Shown: in pieces, positions 1 through 5,902 of the stretch
Numbering within the stretch: position 1 is the first letter of the stretch
Layout: the number at the start of each line of letters is the position of its first letter
Translations under genes and position numbers: made by a program
Assembly (NCBI GenBank): GCA_030838305.1
Contig: JAUTWY010000131.1
Location: forward strand, 1-10,117
Origin: Acidobacteriaceae bacterium
GTDB taxonomy: Bacteria; Acidobacteriota; Terriglobia; Terriglobales; Acidobacteriaceae
DNA: 10,117 nt
Direction: 5' to 3'
Notes under the pieces: model-generated
Seen by the model: the letters and a program-made list of their open reading frames with translations, nothing else
Databases searched by the model: none
Told to the model about the DNA's origin: nothing

Positions 1-1
1 G

Positions 2-112
2 ATTACGGGTGTGTGCACCCCGGCATGCCTCTTGGCCGCAAGCATCTCCGTCGAAGCCGTGACGCCCCCACTGGTGGGATTGGCCATAGTCAAAGAACTG
101 ATTCAAGACTAG
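2..112 (+). CDS. Possible C-terminal tail of an unidentified protein (cut by window edge)
   Basis: Frame 2 is open from the left edge to a TAG at 110-112 and reads as 36 residues ending in VGLAIVKELIQD. The residues are mostly small and hydrophobic, and third codon positions are mostly G or C, like the real genes nearby. The other two forward frames read as arginine- and proline-rich sequence of less natural composition. The fragment is too short to assign to a family. A competing reading is the start of a minus-strand gene beginning with ATG at 87-85, which stays open to the edge but has no Shine-Dalgarno sequence. I weakly prefer the plus-strand tail. Confidence 0.3.
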   Translation: MTGVCTPACLLAASISVEAVTPPLVGLAIVKELIQD

Positions 113-222
113 GGTTGAGCGACCCTAAAGTCAACAAACTATTGGATCGTCTAAACTGAACAAAGGACTCAGCTTTTGAATGTGTTGGCCTGCCTCTCTT
201 CTGCCGACGACGTGAATCATTT

Positions 223-450
223 ATGAGCTCCGAAAACAAATCGGCGGATAAGAGTCAAGAATCACGACGCGAAGCTTGGCGACGACTGCGCGGAATCGCG
301 AAAGATATTTACGCCGAATACGGCGGAGGTGAAGCATATCTCCGCCGAGAGCGCGAGATCTTCAACCCCGACATGGAACGTCGTGGGGCCCAGATTGAGG
401 AAGCGATGAGTTGCTCGACGGAGAAAGAGGTCTCGAAGCACGAGACCTAA
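223..450 (+). CDS. Small charged hypothetical protein, 75 aa
   Basis: Not recognised. The protein is 75 residues, very polar and rich in Arg, Glu and Lys. A more structured-looking centre at about residues 18-48 (Trp19, the segment GIAKDIYAEYGGGEAY, then an Arg/Glu-rich stretch) is flanked by disordered-looking ends. It has no signal peptide, membrane segment or metal motif, so it is probably cytoplasmic. The only Cys is near the C-terminus. No clear Shine-Dalgarno sequence precedes the ATG, and the 110 bases upstream show only a poor promoter match. Its TAA (448-450) overlaps the TAG of the convergent acetyltransferase (449-447), so the two share the four bases CTAA. Codon use resembles its neighbours. 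It could be a lineage-specific small protein; there is no evidence for an antitoxin role. Confidence 0.55.
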   Translation: MSSENKSADKSQESRREAWRRLRGIAKDIYAEYGGGEAYLRREREIFNPDMERRGAQIEEAMSCSTEKEVSKHET

Positions 451-1061
451 GAATGCAGACGCGCTTCCAGCTTCGCTTTCACCTCCGGCCACTCTGAATC
501 CAAGATACTGAAGTACACGGAATCCCGCACGCGTCCCGTCCACGTGATCACATGCCTGCGCAGCGTGCCTTCTTCTTTCGCGCCGATGCGCAGGATGGCG
601 TTTCGCGATTTCTGATTCAATGCGTCGGTCTTCAGTTCGACGCGAATACATTTCCAGATTTCGAAGGCCTGACGCAGCATCAGGTATTTCGCTTCGGTGT
701 TGACCGCGCTGCGCTGCCAAGCAAGCGCGATCCAGGTGGAACCAATTTCCACCCGGCGATTGGCGCGGTCGATGTTCATGAAGCGGGTGCTGCCAATCAC
801 TTTGCCGGAGCTGCGTTCGACGGTCGCAAACACCACAGACTCGCCCCGTTGTTGCTCGGCGAGGGCCTTATCTACAATAAGCTGAAAATCTTCCTTCGAT
901 TTCATGCGATAAGGAATCCATTGAAAAATATCGTCCAGGGCGTCCTTGGCGGCCTCCCAAAAGAGCTCTGCATGGGAATGGCGAATCGGTTCGAGCCGCA
1001 CAACCGAACCCTCCAATGTGATTGGAATCGCAATGGTCAGTGGAGAACCTTCCGGACTCAT
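447..1061 (-). CDS. GNAT family N-acetyltransferase (RimJ/RimL-like, Acetyltransf_3 type)
   Basis: A 204-residue single-domain acetyltransferase that would transfer acetyl from acetyl-CoA to an amine. It shows the pattern of the RimJ/RimL-like branch: the entry strand LEGSVVRLEPIRHSHAELFW (residues 16-35), an aromatic loop FQWIP (46-50), the core strand VIGSTRFMNIDRANRRVEIG (88-107), and the acetyl-CoA loop AWQRSAVNTEAKYLML (114-129) at the place of the classical Q/R-x-x-G-x-G/A motif. After that come IRVELKTDALNQKSRNAI (139-156), RIGAKEEGTLRRH and RDSVYFSILDSEWP. The glycines of the textbook pyrophosphate loop are replaced, which is common in this subgroup. The start is supported by AGGAG nine bases upstream. 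The substrate cannot be deduced; ribosomal protein N-termini, amino acids or small amines are all possible. It stands alone, divergent from bshC. Confidence 0.9.
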   Translation of the reverse strand: MSPEGSPLTIAIPITLEGSVVRLEPIRHSHAELFWEAAKDALDDIFQWIPYRMKSKEDFQLIVDKALAEQQRGESVVFATVERSSGKVIGSTRFMNIDRANRRVEIGSTWIALAWQRSAVNTEAKYLMLRQAFEIWKCIRVELKTDALNQKSRNAILRIGAKEEGTLRRHVITWTGRVRDSVYFSILDSEWPEVKAKLEARLHS

Positions 1062-1070
1062 CCCCCATTT

Positions 1071-1075
1071 CTCCT
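1071..1075 (-). promoter_or_regulatory. Ribosome binding site of the GNAT gene
   Basis: On the minus strand AGGAG lies nine bases before the ATG at 1061-1059. An out-of-frame ATG at 1068-1066 is too close to this site, so the site selects the 204-residue frame. Confidence 0.6.
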
Positions 1076-1140
1076 AAGTCGCTCCATTATCTTGCATCTT
1101 GCGGCGGTTTAGGGCATCTCAACTACGACGCCAGCACCTG

Positions 1141-1146
1141 TAGAAT
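1141..1146 (+). promoter_or_regulatory. Candidate -10 element upstream of bshC
   Basis: TAGAAT in an A/T-richer pocket (preceded by CCTG, followed by AAAG) lies in the gap between the divergent GNAT and bshC genes. It matches five of six bases of TATAAT. No good -35 box lies 16-18 bases upstream. If used, it would give an untranslated leader of roughly 65-70 bases before the GTG at 1219. Confidence 0.3.
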
Positions 1147-1205
1147 AAAGAGGCGGTAACCTGCGATGATCCCATCCGTCCAATGTTGTATGAACCGGAG
1201 ATGTC

Positions 1206-1210
1206 AGGAG
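1206..1210 (+). promoter_or_regulatory. Ribosome binding site deciding the bshC start
   Basis: AGGAG is eight bases upstream of GTG 1219-1221. The in-frame ATGs at 1183 and 1201 have no suitably spaced Shine-Dalgarno sequence, so the GTG is the better start. Confidence 0.6.
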
Positions 1211-1218
1211 AGCCAGCG

Positions 1219-2853
1219 GTGAAAGCGCAGTGTTTGCCCTATACCCAGATCCCGCACACGACTCGGTTGTTTACTGATTTTCTCTCCTATTCCGTCGGCG
1301 TTCGACCCTTTTATCCGCATTCCCCTTATTTCCGTGAATGGTCGCAGGCGCAGGCATCCTCCTTGCAATACAATCCGTCGCGACGAGAACGCGTCAGCGC
1401 AATTCTTGAGCGGCAGAATGCATCGTGGGGTGCTGGTTCTCAGACTTTGACGAACATCAATCGCTTACGGCAAGGGGCCGCGGCTGTGGTCACTGGCCAG
1501 CAAGTCGGCCTGTTCGGTGGCCCGATGTTTTCCATCTATAAGGCTCTCACCGCGGTGAAATTGGCGGAAGAAGCTACGGCTGCGGGGATTGACGCGGTTC
1601 CCGTCTTCTGGCTCGCCACTTCCGATCACGATCTCGCCGAGGTGAATCACGTTTCGTTGCCGGGCTCTGACGGCCATCTAGTCACGCTTACAACTTCCAG
1701 TCACAGTGTTGCGGGAGCTCCGGTAAGCGATGTGCGCTTCGGCGAGGAAATTCTTCCGGTTGTCGACGAAGCGGCTTCGCTGCTGGGAGATTCCGAGGCA
1801 GCACAATTTCTGCGCGAAGCTTACCGCGCGGGGGAGTCGATGGGAACAGCCTTCGCGCGATTATTTACCCGACTGTTTAGTTCATGGGGCGTGATTCTGT
1901 TGGATGCTTCCGATGCGGAGTTGCATCGAGTTGCGGAGCCCATTTATCGAGCGGCCGTTGAACGCTCCGACGACTTGGTTGCGGCTCTGCTCAATCGAGG
2001 TCAGGCGCTCGAGAAGGCTGGCTATCATCAACAAGTAAAAGTAACCGAGTCAACGGTGCTGCTCTTCGCTCTGCGCGACGGAGCTCGCACTGCGATCCAA
2101 CGCCGGAACAACGGATCAGAGCAGGCTGCGGAATTTGCCATCGGGGGCGAAGCGGGCTTAGAGAAGCTATCTTCCGCGGAACTATTAGATCGTATTGCTT
2201 CGGCTCCGGAGCGGTTCAGTCCCAACGTGCTCTTACGTCCGGTGGTACAAGACTACCTTTTGCCTACGATTGCTTATGCGGGGGGCGCTGCTGAAGCGGC
2301 ATATTTTGCGCAGGTCGGCGCAGTCTATGAAGTATTGCTGGGACGTGTAACGCCGATCGTTCCTCGTTTTTCCGCAACTCTGGTGGAACCCAAAGTTCAG
2401 CGCTGGCTGCGGCAGTATCGCATCTCGGTGCCCGACACTTTGCAAGAGCCTGAGGCTCTGCGCCGGACGCTTGCGGCCCTCACCTTGCCGGAAGGCCTGC
2501 AGAAAGCCTTCGACACGGCTCAGCAATCCGTGGAAGAATCGTTCGCCCGGCTGCGCGGCGCGCTGGAAAAGCTTGATCCCACGCTGGTGGGCGCAAGCGA
2601 AACCGCCGTTTCAAAGATGAATTATCAGCTCGATCGGCTGCGCCAATTGGCCACTGCTGCGGAATTGCGCCGAAGCGAAGTGGTAGGCCGGCATGCCGAG
2701 GGGCTTACCCAGGCTCTCTACCCCAGCGGAGCGTTGCAAGAACGAGGCGTAGCTGGAATATATTTTGTCGCTCGCCACGGGACGGAACTACTGCGAAGCA
2801 TCCATGACGTCATCCGAACCGACTGCCATGACCATCAGATTCTGGAGTTGTAA
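1219..2853 (+). CDS. bshC: Bacillithiol biosynthesis cysteine-adding enzyme BshC
   Basis: BshC carries out the last step of bacillithiol synthesis, joining cysteine to glucosaminyl-malate in the cytoplasm to make the low-molecular-weight thiol used for redox buffering and detoxification. From the preferred GTG start it is 544 residues, close to the roughly 540 usual for the family. Diagnostic blocks are CLPYTQIPHTTRLFTDFLSY (residues 5-24), VVTGQQVGLFGGPMFSIYKA (90-109, nucleotide-binding-like loop), PVFWLATSDHDLAEVNH (128-144, with His and Asp), and further on RPVVQDYLLPTIAYAGGAAE and VPRFSATLVEPKVQRWL. A helical, coiled-coil-like stretch lies in the C-terminal third and the protein ends with a HGTELLRSIHDVI segment. 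An ATG at 1183 would add 12 residues but lacks a ribosome binding site. bshA and bshB are not in this window. The gene stands alone and converges on the exporter gene ten bases after its stop. Confidence 0.95.
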   Translation: MKAQCLPYTQIPHTTRLFTDFLSYSVGVRPFYPHSPYFREWSQAQASSLQYNPSRRERVSAILERQNASWGAGSQTLTNINRLRQGAAAVVTGQQVGLFGGPMFSIYKALTAVKLAEEATAAGIDAVPVFWLATSDHDLAEVNHVSLPGSDGHLVTLTTSSHSVAGAPVSDVRFGEEILPVVDEAASLLGDSEAAQFLREAYRAGESMGTAFARLFTRLFSSWGVILLDASDAELHRVAEPIYRAAVERSDDLVAALLNRGQALEKAGYHQQVKVTESTVLLFALRDGARTAIQRRNNGSEQAAEFAIGGEAGLEKLSSAELLDRIASAPERFSPNVLLRPVVQDYLLPTIAYAGGAAEAAYFAQVGAVYEVLLGRVTPIVPRFSATLVEPKVQRWLRQYRISVPDTLQEPEALRRTLAALTLPEGLQKAFDTAQQSVEESFARLRGALEKLDPTLVGASETAVSKMNYQLDRLRQLATAAELRRSEVVGRHAEGLTQALYPSGALQERGVAGIYFVARHGTELLRSIHDVIRTDCHDHQILEL

Positions 2854-2863
2854 CTGGGGAACT

Positions 2864-3505
2864 TCACCGGCTCTCGCTCGTCGCTAAATAAGTTCCAAGA
2901 CCAATCATGATCGCCCCGGTGACTGTCCTTTGCCTGCGGCGAAATGCCGCAGAGGATCGAATCTTCTTGCCCAGCGGCCCCGCGAGGATGATCACAATCA
3001 AGTCCGCAGTGGTATTCAGAACCACCGAGAACGTTCCCAGCAAGACGAACTGAAGGAACACATGACCCAATCCGCGATTCACAAATTGCGGGATGAAGGA
3101 AAGAAAAAACAGCGCAGTTTTGGGATTTAACACTTCGGTGGCCACGCCCTGCCAGAGGGGATTTCGAGCTGCTGTGTTGCCGGCCGCGAAGGTATCCGGG
3201 ACGAGTACTTCCTGATCACGCGCATCCAGAATCATCCTCACGCCCAAAAAACAAAGGTAACCTGCCCCCGCGTACTTCACGGTTGAGAATGCCATTGCCG
3301 ATCGGGCCAGGATTACGGACACTCCCAGGGCTGCGGCGAAAACATGCGCCATGCCGCCAAGAAAGGTGCCCAACGCGGACAGCACGCCTTCGCGCTTACC
3401 TCCAGCCAGGCTTCTGGCCAGCACGTACAACATTCCTGGCCCCGGCGCGACGGCAAGTAAGAGTGCAGCGGTTAGAAACAGGAAAATTCGCGTGGAATCG
3501 AACAT
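2864..3505 (-). CDS. LysE/RhtB family amino-acid or metabolite exporter
   Basis: An inner-membrane exporter of the LysE/RhtB superfamily, which pumps amino acids or related small molecules out of the cell. From ATG 3505 it is 213 residues, typical for the family. The first hydrophobic helix (about residues 7-20) runs into the family signature PGPGMLYVLARSLAGGKREG (21-40). Further helices lie at about 43-66, 73-92, 145-176 and 194-208. The second signature, NPKTALFFLSFIPQF (127-141), is also present. A polar cytoplasmic loop sits at about 94-118. A GTG at 3544 would add 13 residues and overlap the upstream hydrolase gene by 16 bases, but those residues do not resemble a family N-terminus. The gene follows the HAD gene by 23 bases and is probably co-transcribed with it. 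No strong Shine-Dalgarno precedes ATG 3505. The substrate cannot be told. Confidence 0.9.
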   Translation of the reverse strand: MFDSTRIFLFLTAALLLAVAPGPGMLYVLARSLAGGKREGVLSALGTFLGGMAHVFAAALGVSVILARSAMAFSTVKYAGAGYLCFLGVRMILDARDQEVLVPDTFAAGNTAARNPLWQGVATEVLNPKTALFFLSFIPQFVNRGLGHVFLQFVLLGTFSVVLNTTADLIVIILAGPLGKKIRSSAAFRRRQRTVTGAIMIGLGTYLATSESR

Positions 3506-3528
3506 GAGGAAGATTGTACGACAGGGGA

Positions 3529-4191
3529 TTATTGTTGCAGCCACGTCGCAAGTTGCTGCAAGGATTCCACGCGCGGCAAATCGCGATTGCGGTAAGCGCG
3601 GGCGACGTCGAACAAGACTGCTTGCATTCCGGCATTGCGTGCTCCCACGTAATCGACGGAATAAACGTCGCCCACGTATAGGCTTTCGTCGCGGCGCGCA
3701 TTCATGGCTGTGAGCGCGGCCTCAAAGATTTCCGCACGCGGTTTTTCGATGCCAACGATTCCTGAATCGGTGATACTTTCGAAACAATCGGCGATGCCGC
3801 AGCGGGTGAGCACGCGCTCGATTCCGCCGTCGGCATTCGAGATTACTGCGATCCGAAACTTCCGGCGAAGGCGGTCAAGGCAGTCGCGTGTGCCGGGCGG
3901 GATCTGGTCCCAGTTGGCTGAGTTCTGGGTATTCTCTACCAGCGCGTCGCGAATGCTGGCGTCCTCTCCCAATTGTTGCAGCAGATAGGTGTGAAACGTC
4001 CACCAGAAACCGTGATCCACTCCGCCGCTCTGCATGCCCAGATCAAACTCTTGTTTCGTTCTGCGTTCCAGTGTCTGCCACTGTTCGAGTGTGGGATGAC
4101 GATCACTCGAGATGGGCGCTAGCATCTTGGCCCGGTTGGGGAAGAGAAGAGTGTTACCGACATCGAAAAAAATGACGCGCCGTTCGGCCAT
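3529..4191 (-). CDS. HAD-superfamily (subfamily IA) hydrolase
   Basis: A cytoplasmic haloacid-dehalogenase-fold protein of 220 residues, most likely a phosphatase. The motifs are in order. Motif I is FFDVGNTL with the nucleophile Asp10. Motif II is VISNAD with Ser118. Motif III is Lys150 in GIEKPRAEIF. Motif IV is YVGDVYSVDYVGARNAGM with Asp175 and Asp180. Residues 25-95 are a helical cap of the C1 type between motifs I and II. The oddity is Gly12 where most HAD phosphatases carry the second motif-I Asp that acts as general acid/base. This DxGNT variant occurs in HDHD3-like relatives and may mean altered or weak phosphatase activity. No strong ribosome binding site precedes the ATG. The LysE-type exporter follows closely, so the two may be one transcription unit, but no shared substrate can be read from the sequence. 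Confidence 0.88.
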   Translation of the reverse strand: MAERRVIFFDVGNTLLFPNRAKMLAPISSDRHPTLEQWQTLERRTKQEFDLGMQSGGVDHGFWWTFHTYLLQQLGEDASIRDALVENTQNSANWDQIPPGTRDCLDRLRRKFRIAVISNADGGIERVLTRCGIADCFESITDSGIVGIEKPRAEIFEAALTAMNARRDESLYVGDVYSVDYVGARNAGMQAVLFDVARAYRNRDLPRVESLQQLATWLQQ

Positions 4192-4342
4192 CAGTTCATC
4201 TTACAGAATGTGTCTGCAAGGATTCGGAGAAGCGGGACAGCGTTGACCGTGCTGATGCTCTTGGGTCTTCCCGCGATGACCCGAGCAGAGAAAGATTGTA
4301 ATATCCAACTGACAGTTAGATTTTTGGTATTCGGCGCAGCCC

Positions 4343-4693
4343 ATGGCTTTTTCTCCGACCACATCAATGATAGCTGGCTTCGTGCGGACCACCCAGGCAG
4401 TGATCGCACTTCATAACCTGCTGCGAACCCAGCCGGCGGTGATCGCCATCCTGGTTCTAGTGCAGCGTCATTCCAGCCGTCGGAACGACGTTTATAACAT
4501 TCTGTGGGCCGTGGTCTTCGGCTTTGCCACATTGAATATCCTTAGCCTGGCCGCGAGGCGCTTCGAGCCTAACCGCCGCGGGCTCACTTTTGGGGAGTTG
4601 ATGGCAGTGCTTATCGTCCTGCTTTCGATTTTCCTGCTGGGCTGGGAATTGTTGGGCGTGTTTCATATCTTCCCTATAAAACTCCGTCGCTGA
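4343..4693 (+). CDS. Small hypothetical membrane protein, 116 aa
   Basis: Not recognised. The 116-residue product has two clear membrane helices near residues 51-70 (ILWAVVFGFATLNILSLAA) and 84-106 (ELMAVLIVLLSIFLLGWELL). A third, less hydrophobic segment lies at about 18-41. The loop between the two clear helices is positively charged (RRFEPNRRG), as expected for a cytoplasmic loop. The C-terminus ends in basic residues. Codon use is strongly G/C-biased at third positions, which supports coding. No Shine-Dalgarno sequence precedes ATG 4343, and an in-frame ATG (residue 9) or GTG could be the true start. No in-frame start exists upstream because of a TGA at 4310-4312. The antisense frame and an overlapping plus-strand frame are also open here, but this frame gives the most natural protein. 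Confidence 0.65.
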   Translation: MAFSPTTSMIAGFVRTTQAVIALHNLLRTQPAVIAILVLVQRHSSRRNDVYNILWAVVFGFATLNILSLAARRFEPNRRGLTFGELMAVLIVLLSIFLLGWELLGVFHIFPIKLRR

Positions 4694-4742
4694 CAACGAT
4701 ATGGGGAGAGTGTCAGTTGTGACCTCTCCGGACGGAAAAGGC

Positions 4743-4759
4743 TTCGAGCGGCGCTCGAA
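4743..4759. repeat. Perfect 7-bp inverted repeat with 3-base loop
   Basis: TTCGAGC, loop GGC, then GCTCGAA, starting 49 bases after the stop of the small membrane protein gene. It would fold into a tight hairpin in RNA from either strand. No T-run follows on the plus strand, so an intrinsic terminator is not shown. A factor-dependent end point, a processing hairpin or a protein site are all possible. Confidence 0.45.
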
Positions 4760-4857
4760 CGGACTGCCGAGGGCGGCTGTCCCCACATGGGTTATCTCAG
4801 CGGGCAGTGATAACTACCGATTCCGGTTGAGAGTGACCCTCTTCGCCCATTTTGCGG

Positions 4858-4863
4858 TATCAT
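4858..4863 (+). promoter_or_regulatory. Candidate -10 element of the CPCC protein gene
   Basis: TATCAT (five of six to TATAAT) sits seven bases before ATG 4871. Transcription from it would begin at or next to that ATG, giving a leaderless message, or a leader of roughly 18 bases for ATG 4889. No good -35 is visible at standard spacing. Confidence 0.22.
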
Positions 4864-4888
4864 TCGCAGCATGGCGAAGGGCCCCTCC

Positions 4889-5179
4889 ATGATCGAGGTT
4901 ACCTGTCCCTGCTGCAGCGCGCTGCTGAAGGTTGATACCGCCACGGCAGAAGTCATCGCTCACACTGCTGCGGTGAAGCCTCGCATGTTCAGCGACATGG
5001 AAGAAGCGGCACGCGCCATGAAGGAGCAGGACAGCCGCCGCGAGTCCATCTTTCGACAATCGGTGGAAGCGCAAAAACACGCTTCTGAACTGCTGGACAA
5101 GAAGTTTCAGGAGGCGGTAAAGAAGGCAAAGGAATCTCCGGATACAGGCAAACCCATCCGCGATTTCGATCTCGATTAA
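4889..5179 (+). CDS. Small CPCC-motif (CxxC knuckle) conserved hypothetical protein
   Basis: A 96-residue cytoplasmic protein of unknown function. The N-terminus IEVTCPCCSALLKVD (residues 2-16) looks like the first half of a zinc ribbon, with Cys6, Cys8 and Cys9 in a strand-knuckle-strand. No second Cys pair follows, so any zinc site would need a dimer or partner, or the CxxC may be redox active. Residues 36-82 are a long charged helix, probably a coiled coil (EEAARAMKEQ, then a KKFQEAVKKAKE stretch), followed by a short acidic tail. From memory, similar small proteins occur as conserved hypotheticals in Acidobacteria. ATG 4889 is preferred because GAAGGG (4876-4881) lies seven bases upstream. 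ATG 4871 would add six residues and has no ribosome binding site. The phosphodiesterase gene follows after 39 bases, on the same strand. Confidence 0.72.
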   Translation: MIEVTCPCCSALLKVDTATAEVIAHTAAVKPRMFSDMEEAARAMKEQDSRRESIFRQSVEAQKHASELLDKKFQEAVKKAKESPDTGKPIRDFDLD

Positions 5180-5183
5180 CCTC

Positions 5184-5210
5184 TTGCGGTGACCTCACGC
5201 CCGATAGAAT
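5184..5210 (+). promoter_or_regulatory. Candidate promoter of the phosphodiesterase gene
   Basis: TTGCGG (5184-5189) and TAGAAT (5205-5210) are separated by 15 bases, slightly short of the ideal 17. The -10 ends eight bases before ATG 5219, so the transcript would start at or next to the start codon. The same TAGAAT hexamer is found upstream of bshC. Confidence 0.3.
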
Positions 5211-5218
5211 CGAAGGCG

Positions 5219-5881
5219 ATGGCGACTCACCCGTTGATTCTCGGTCATCGCGGCGTGCGTGGCGAGAAGTCGATTCCCGAAAACTCGCTGGCTTCTTTCG
5301 ATCTCGCGCTCGCTCAGGGCTGTGATGGTTTTGAATTTGACGTCAGACTCTCGGCGGACGGGCAGGCCGTTATCGGTCACGATGCGGCAATCCACGGTCA
5401 GGAGATCGCTTCGTGTCCTGCCGGAGCATTGTCCTTGCCTTCGTTGCGCGACGTTCTGATTCGCTACCAGAGCAATGCGTTCCTCGATATCGAATTGAAA
5501 GTTCCGGGCCTGGAAAATGTGGCGGTAGATTTGCTACATATATTCCCTCCCGACCGCGGCTTCGTGCTGTCGTCTTTTCTTCCTGAGGTCCTACAAACTA
5601 TTCATGGCTTCGACAAGACGGCACCACTCGGACTCATCTGCGAGACGCGATCGGAGTTGATCCCCTGGGCCGAGTTGCCGCTGGAATACGTAATTCCGCA
5701 CTACCAGTTGTTGCGGAAGGATCTGATCGCGGACCTCAAAGACGCCGGCAGAAAAATATTCGTGTGGACGGTGAATGCTCGGGCCGACATGCGGCGCTTT
5801 TCAGCCTGGGGCGTGGATGGCATTATCTCCGACAATCCGAAAAACCTGTTGTCAACTTCGGCGGGGAATAAGAGAACGTAG
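5219..5881 (+). CDS. Glycerophosphodiester phosphodiesterase (cytoplasmic, UgpQ-like)
   Basis: Hydrolyses glycerophosphodiesters, the deacylated headgroups of phospholipids, to glycerol-3-phosphate and an alcohol. The product is a 220-residue TIM-barrel protein with the full catalytic signature. GHRGVRGEKSIPENSLASF (residues 9-27) supplies His10, Arg11 and the metal ligand Glu21. The stretch DGFEFDVRLSADG (36-48) supplies Glu39 and Asp41. His54 lies in VIGHDAAI, and FLDIELKVPG (88-97) supplies Glu92 and Lys94. Near the end are VWTVNARADM (182-191) and the closing strand GVDGIISDNP (198-207). There is no signal peptide, so it acts in the cytoplasm like UgpQ rather than periplasmic GlpQ. ATG 5219 gives a typical N-terminus; a GTG at 5189 would add ten residues. 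GAAGG is only two bases before the ATG, too close for good initiation. It converges on glpD, which would consume its product. Confidence 0.93.
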   Translation: MATHPLILGHRGVRGEKSIPENSLASFDLALAQGCDGFEFDVRLSADGQAVIGHDAAIHGQEIASCPAGALSLPSLRDVLIRYQSNAFLDIELKVPGLENVAVDLLHIFPPDRGFVLSSFLPEVLQTIHGFDKTAPLGLICETRSELIPWAELPLEYVIPHYQLLRKDLIADLKDAGRKIFVWTVNARADMRRFSAWGVDGIISDNPKNLLSTSAGNKRT

Positions 5882-5886
5882 TTAAA

Positions 5887-5899
5887 GGGGTGGTACCCC
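5887..5899. terminator. Possible shared terminator hairpin between convergent phosphodiesterase and glpD genes
   Basis: GGGGT, loop GGT, ACCCC fills most of the 21-base gap between two convergent stop codons. Read on the minus strand, the stem is followed by CTTTAAC, a weak T-run, so glpD is the likelier beneficiary. The stem is only five base pairs, so confidence is low. Confidence 0.3.
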
Positions 5900-5902
5900 C
5901 AA

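Noticed and set aside
1..30. The first bases resemble the GATTACAGG-type consensus of a primate Alu element, hinting at contamination.
   Set aside because: The match is short and imperfect and the rest of the window is plainly bacterial, so I treat it as coincidence.
262..720. Minus-strand open frame of 152 codons overlapping the small charged protein and the GNAT gene.
   Set aside because: It is a shadow frame with unnatural Arg/His-rich composition. It overlaps the well-supported GNAT frame on the same strand.
552..1112. Plus-strand open frame of 186 codons opposite the GNAT gene.
   Set aside because: It is an antisense shadow in a GC-rich gene. The GNAT frame has clear family motifs and a ribosome binding site.
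3283..3713. Plus-strand frames opposite the LysE-type exporter and HAD genes.
   Set aside because: These are antisense shadows with Arg/Pro-rich composition. The minus-strand genes have complete family motifs.
4210..4416. Plus-strand frame from GTG with a signal-peptide-like start (LTVLMLLGLPAMTRA).
   Set aside because: It has no ribosome binding site, is short, and its second half overlaps the better membrane-protein frame. It was kept only as part of a finding.
4191..4532. Minus-strand 113-codon frame whose TGA overlaps the HAD start.
   Set aside because: It has unnatural Trp/Pro/Arg-rich composition and lies opposite a frame with credible membrane helices. Listed as a finding, not annotated as a gene.
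4701..4892. Plus-strand 63-codon frame through the hairpin region.
   Set aside because: It contains the perfect palindrome, has no ribosome binding site and runs into the CPCC gene in another frame.
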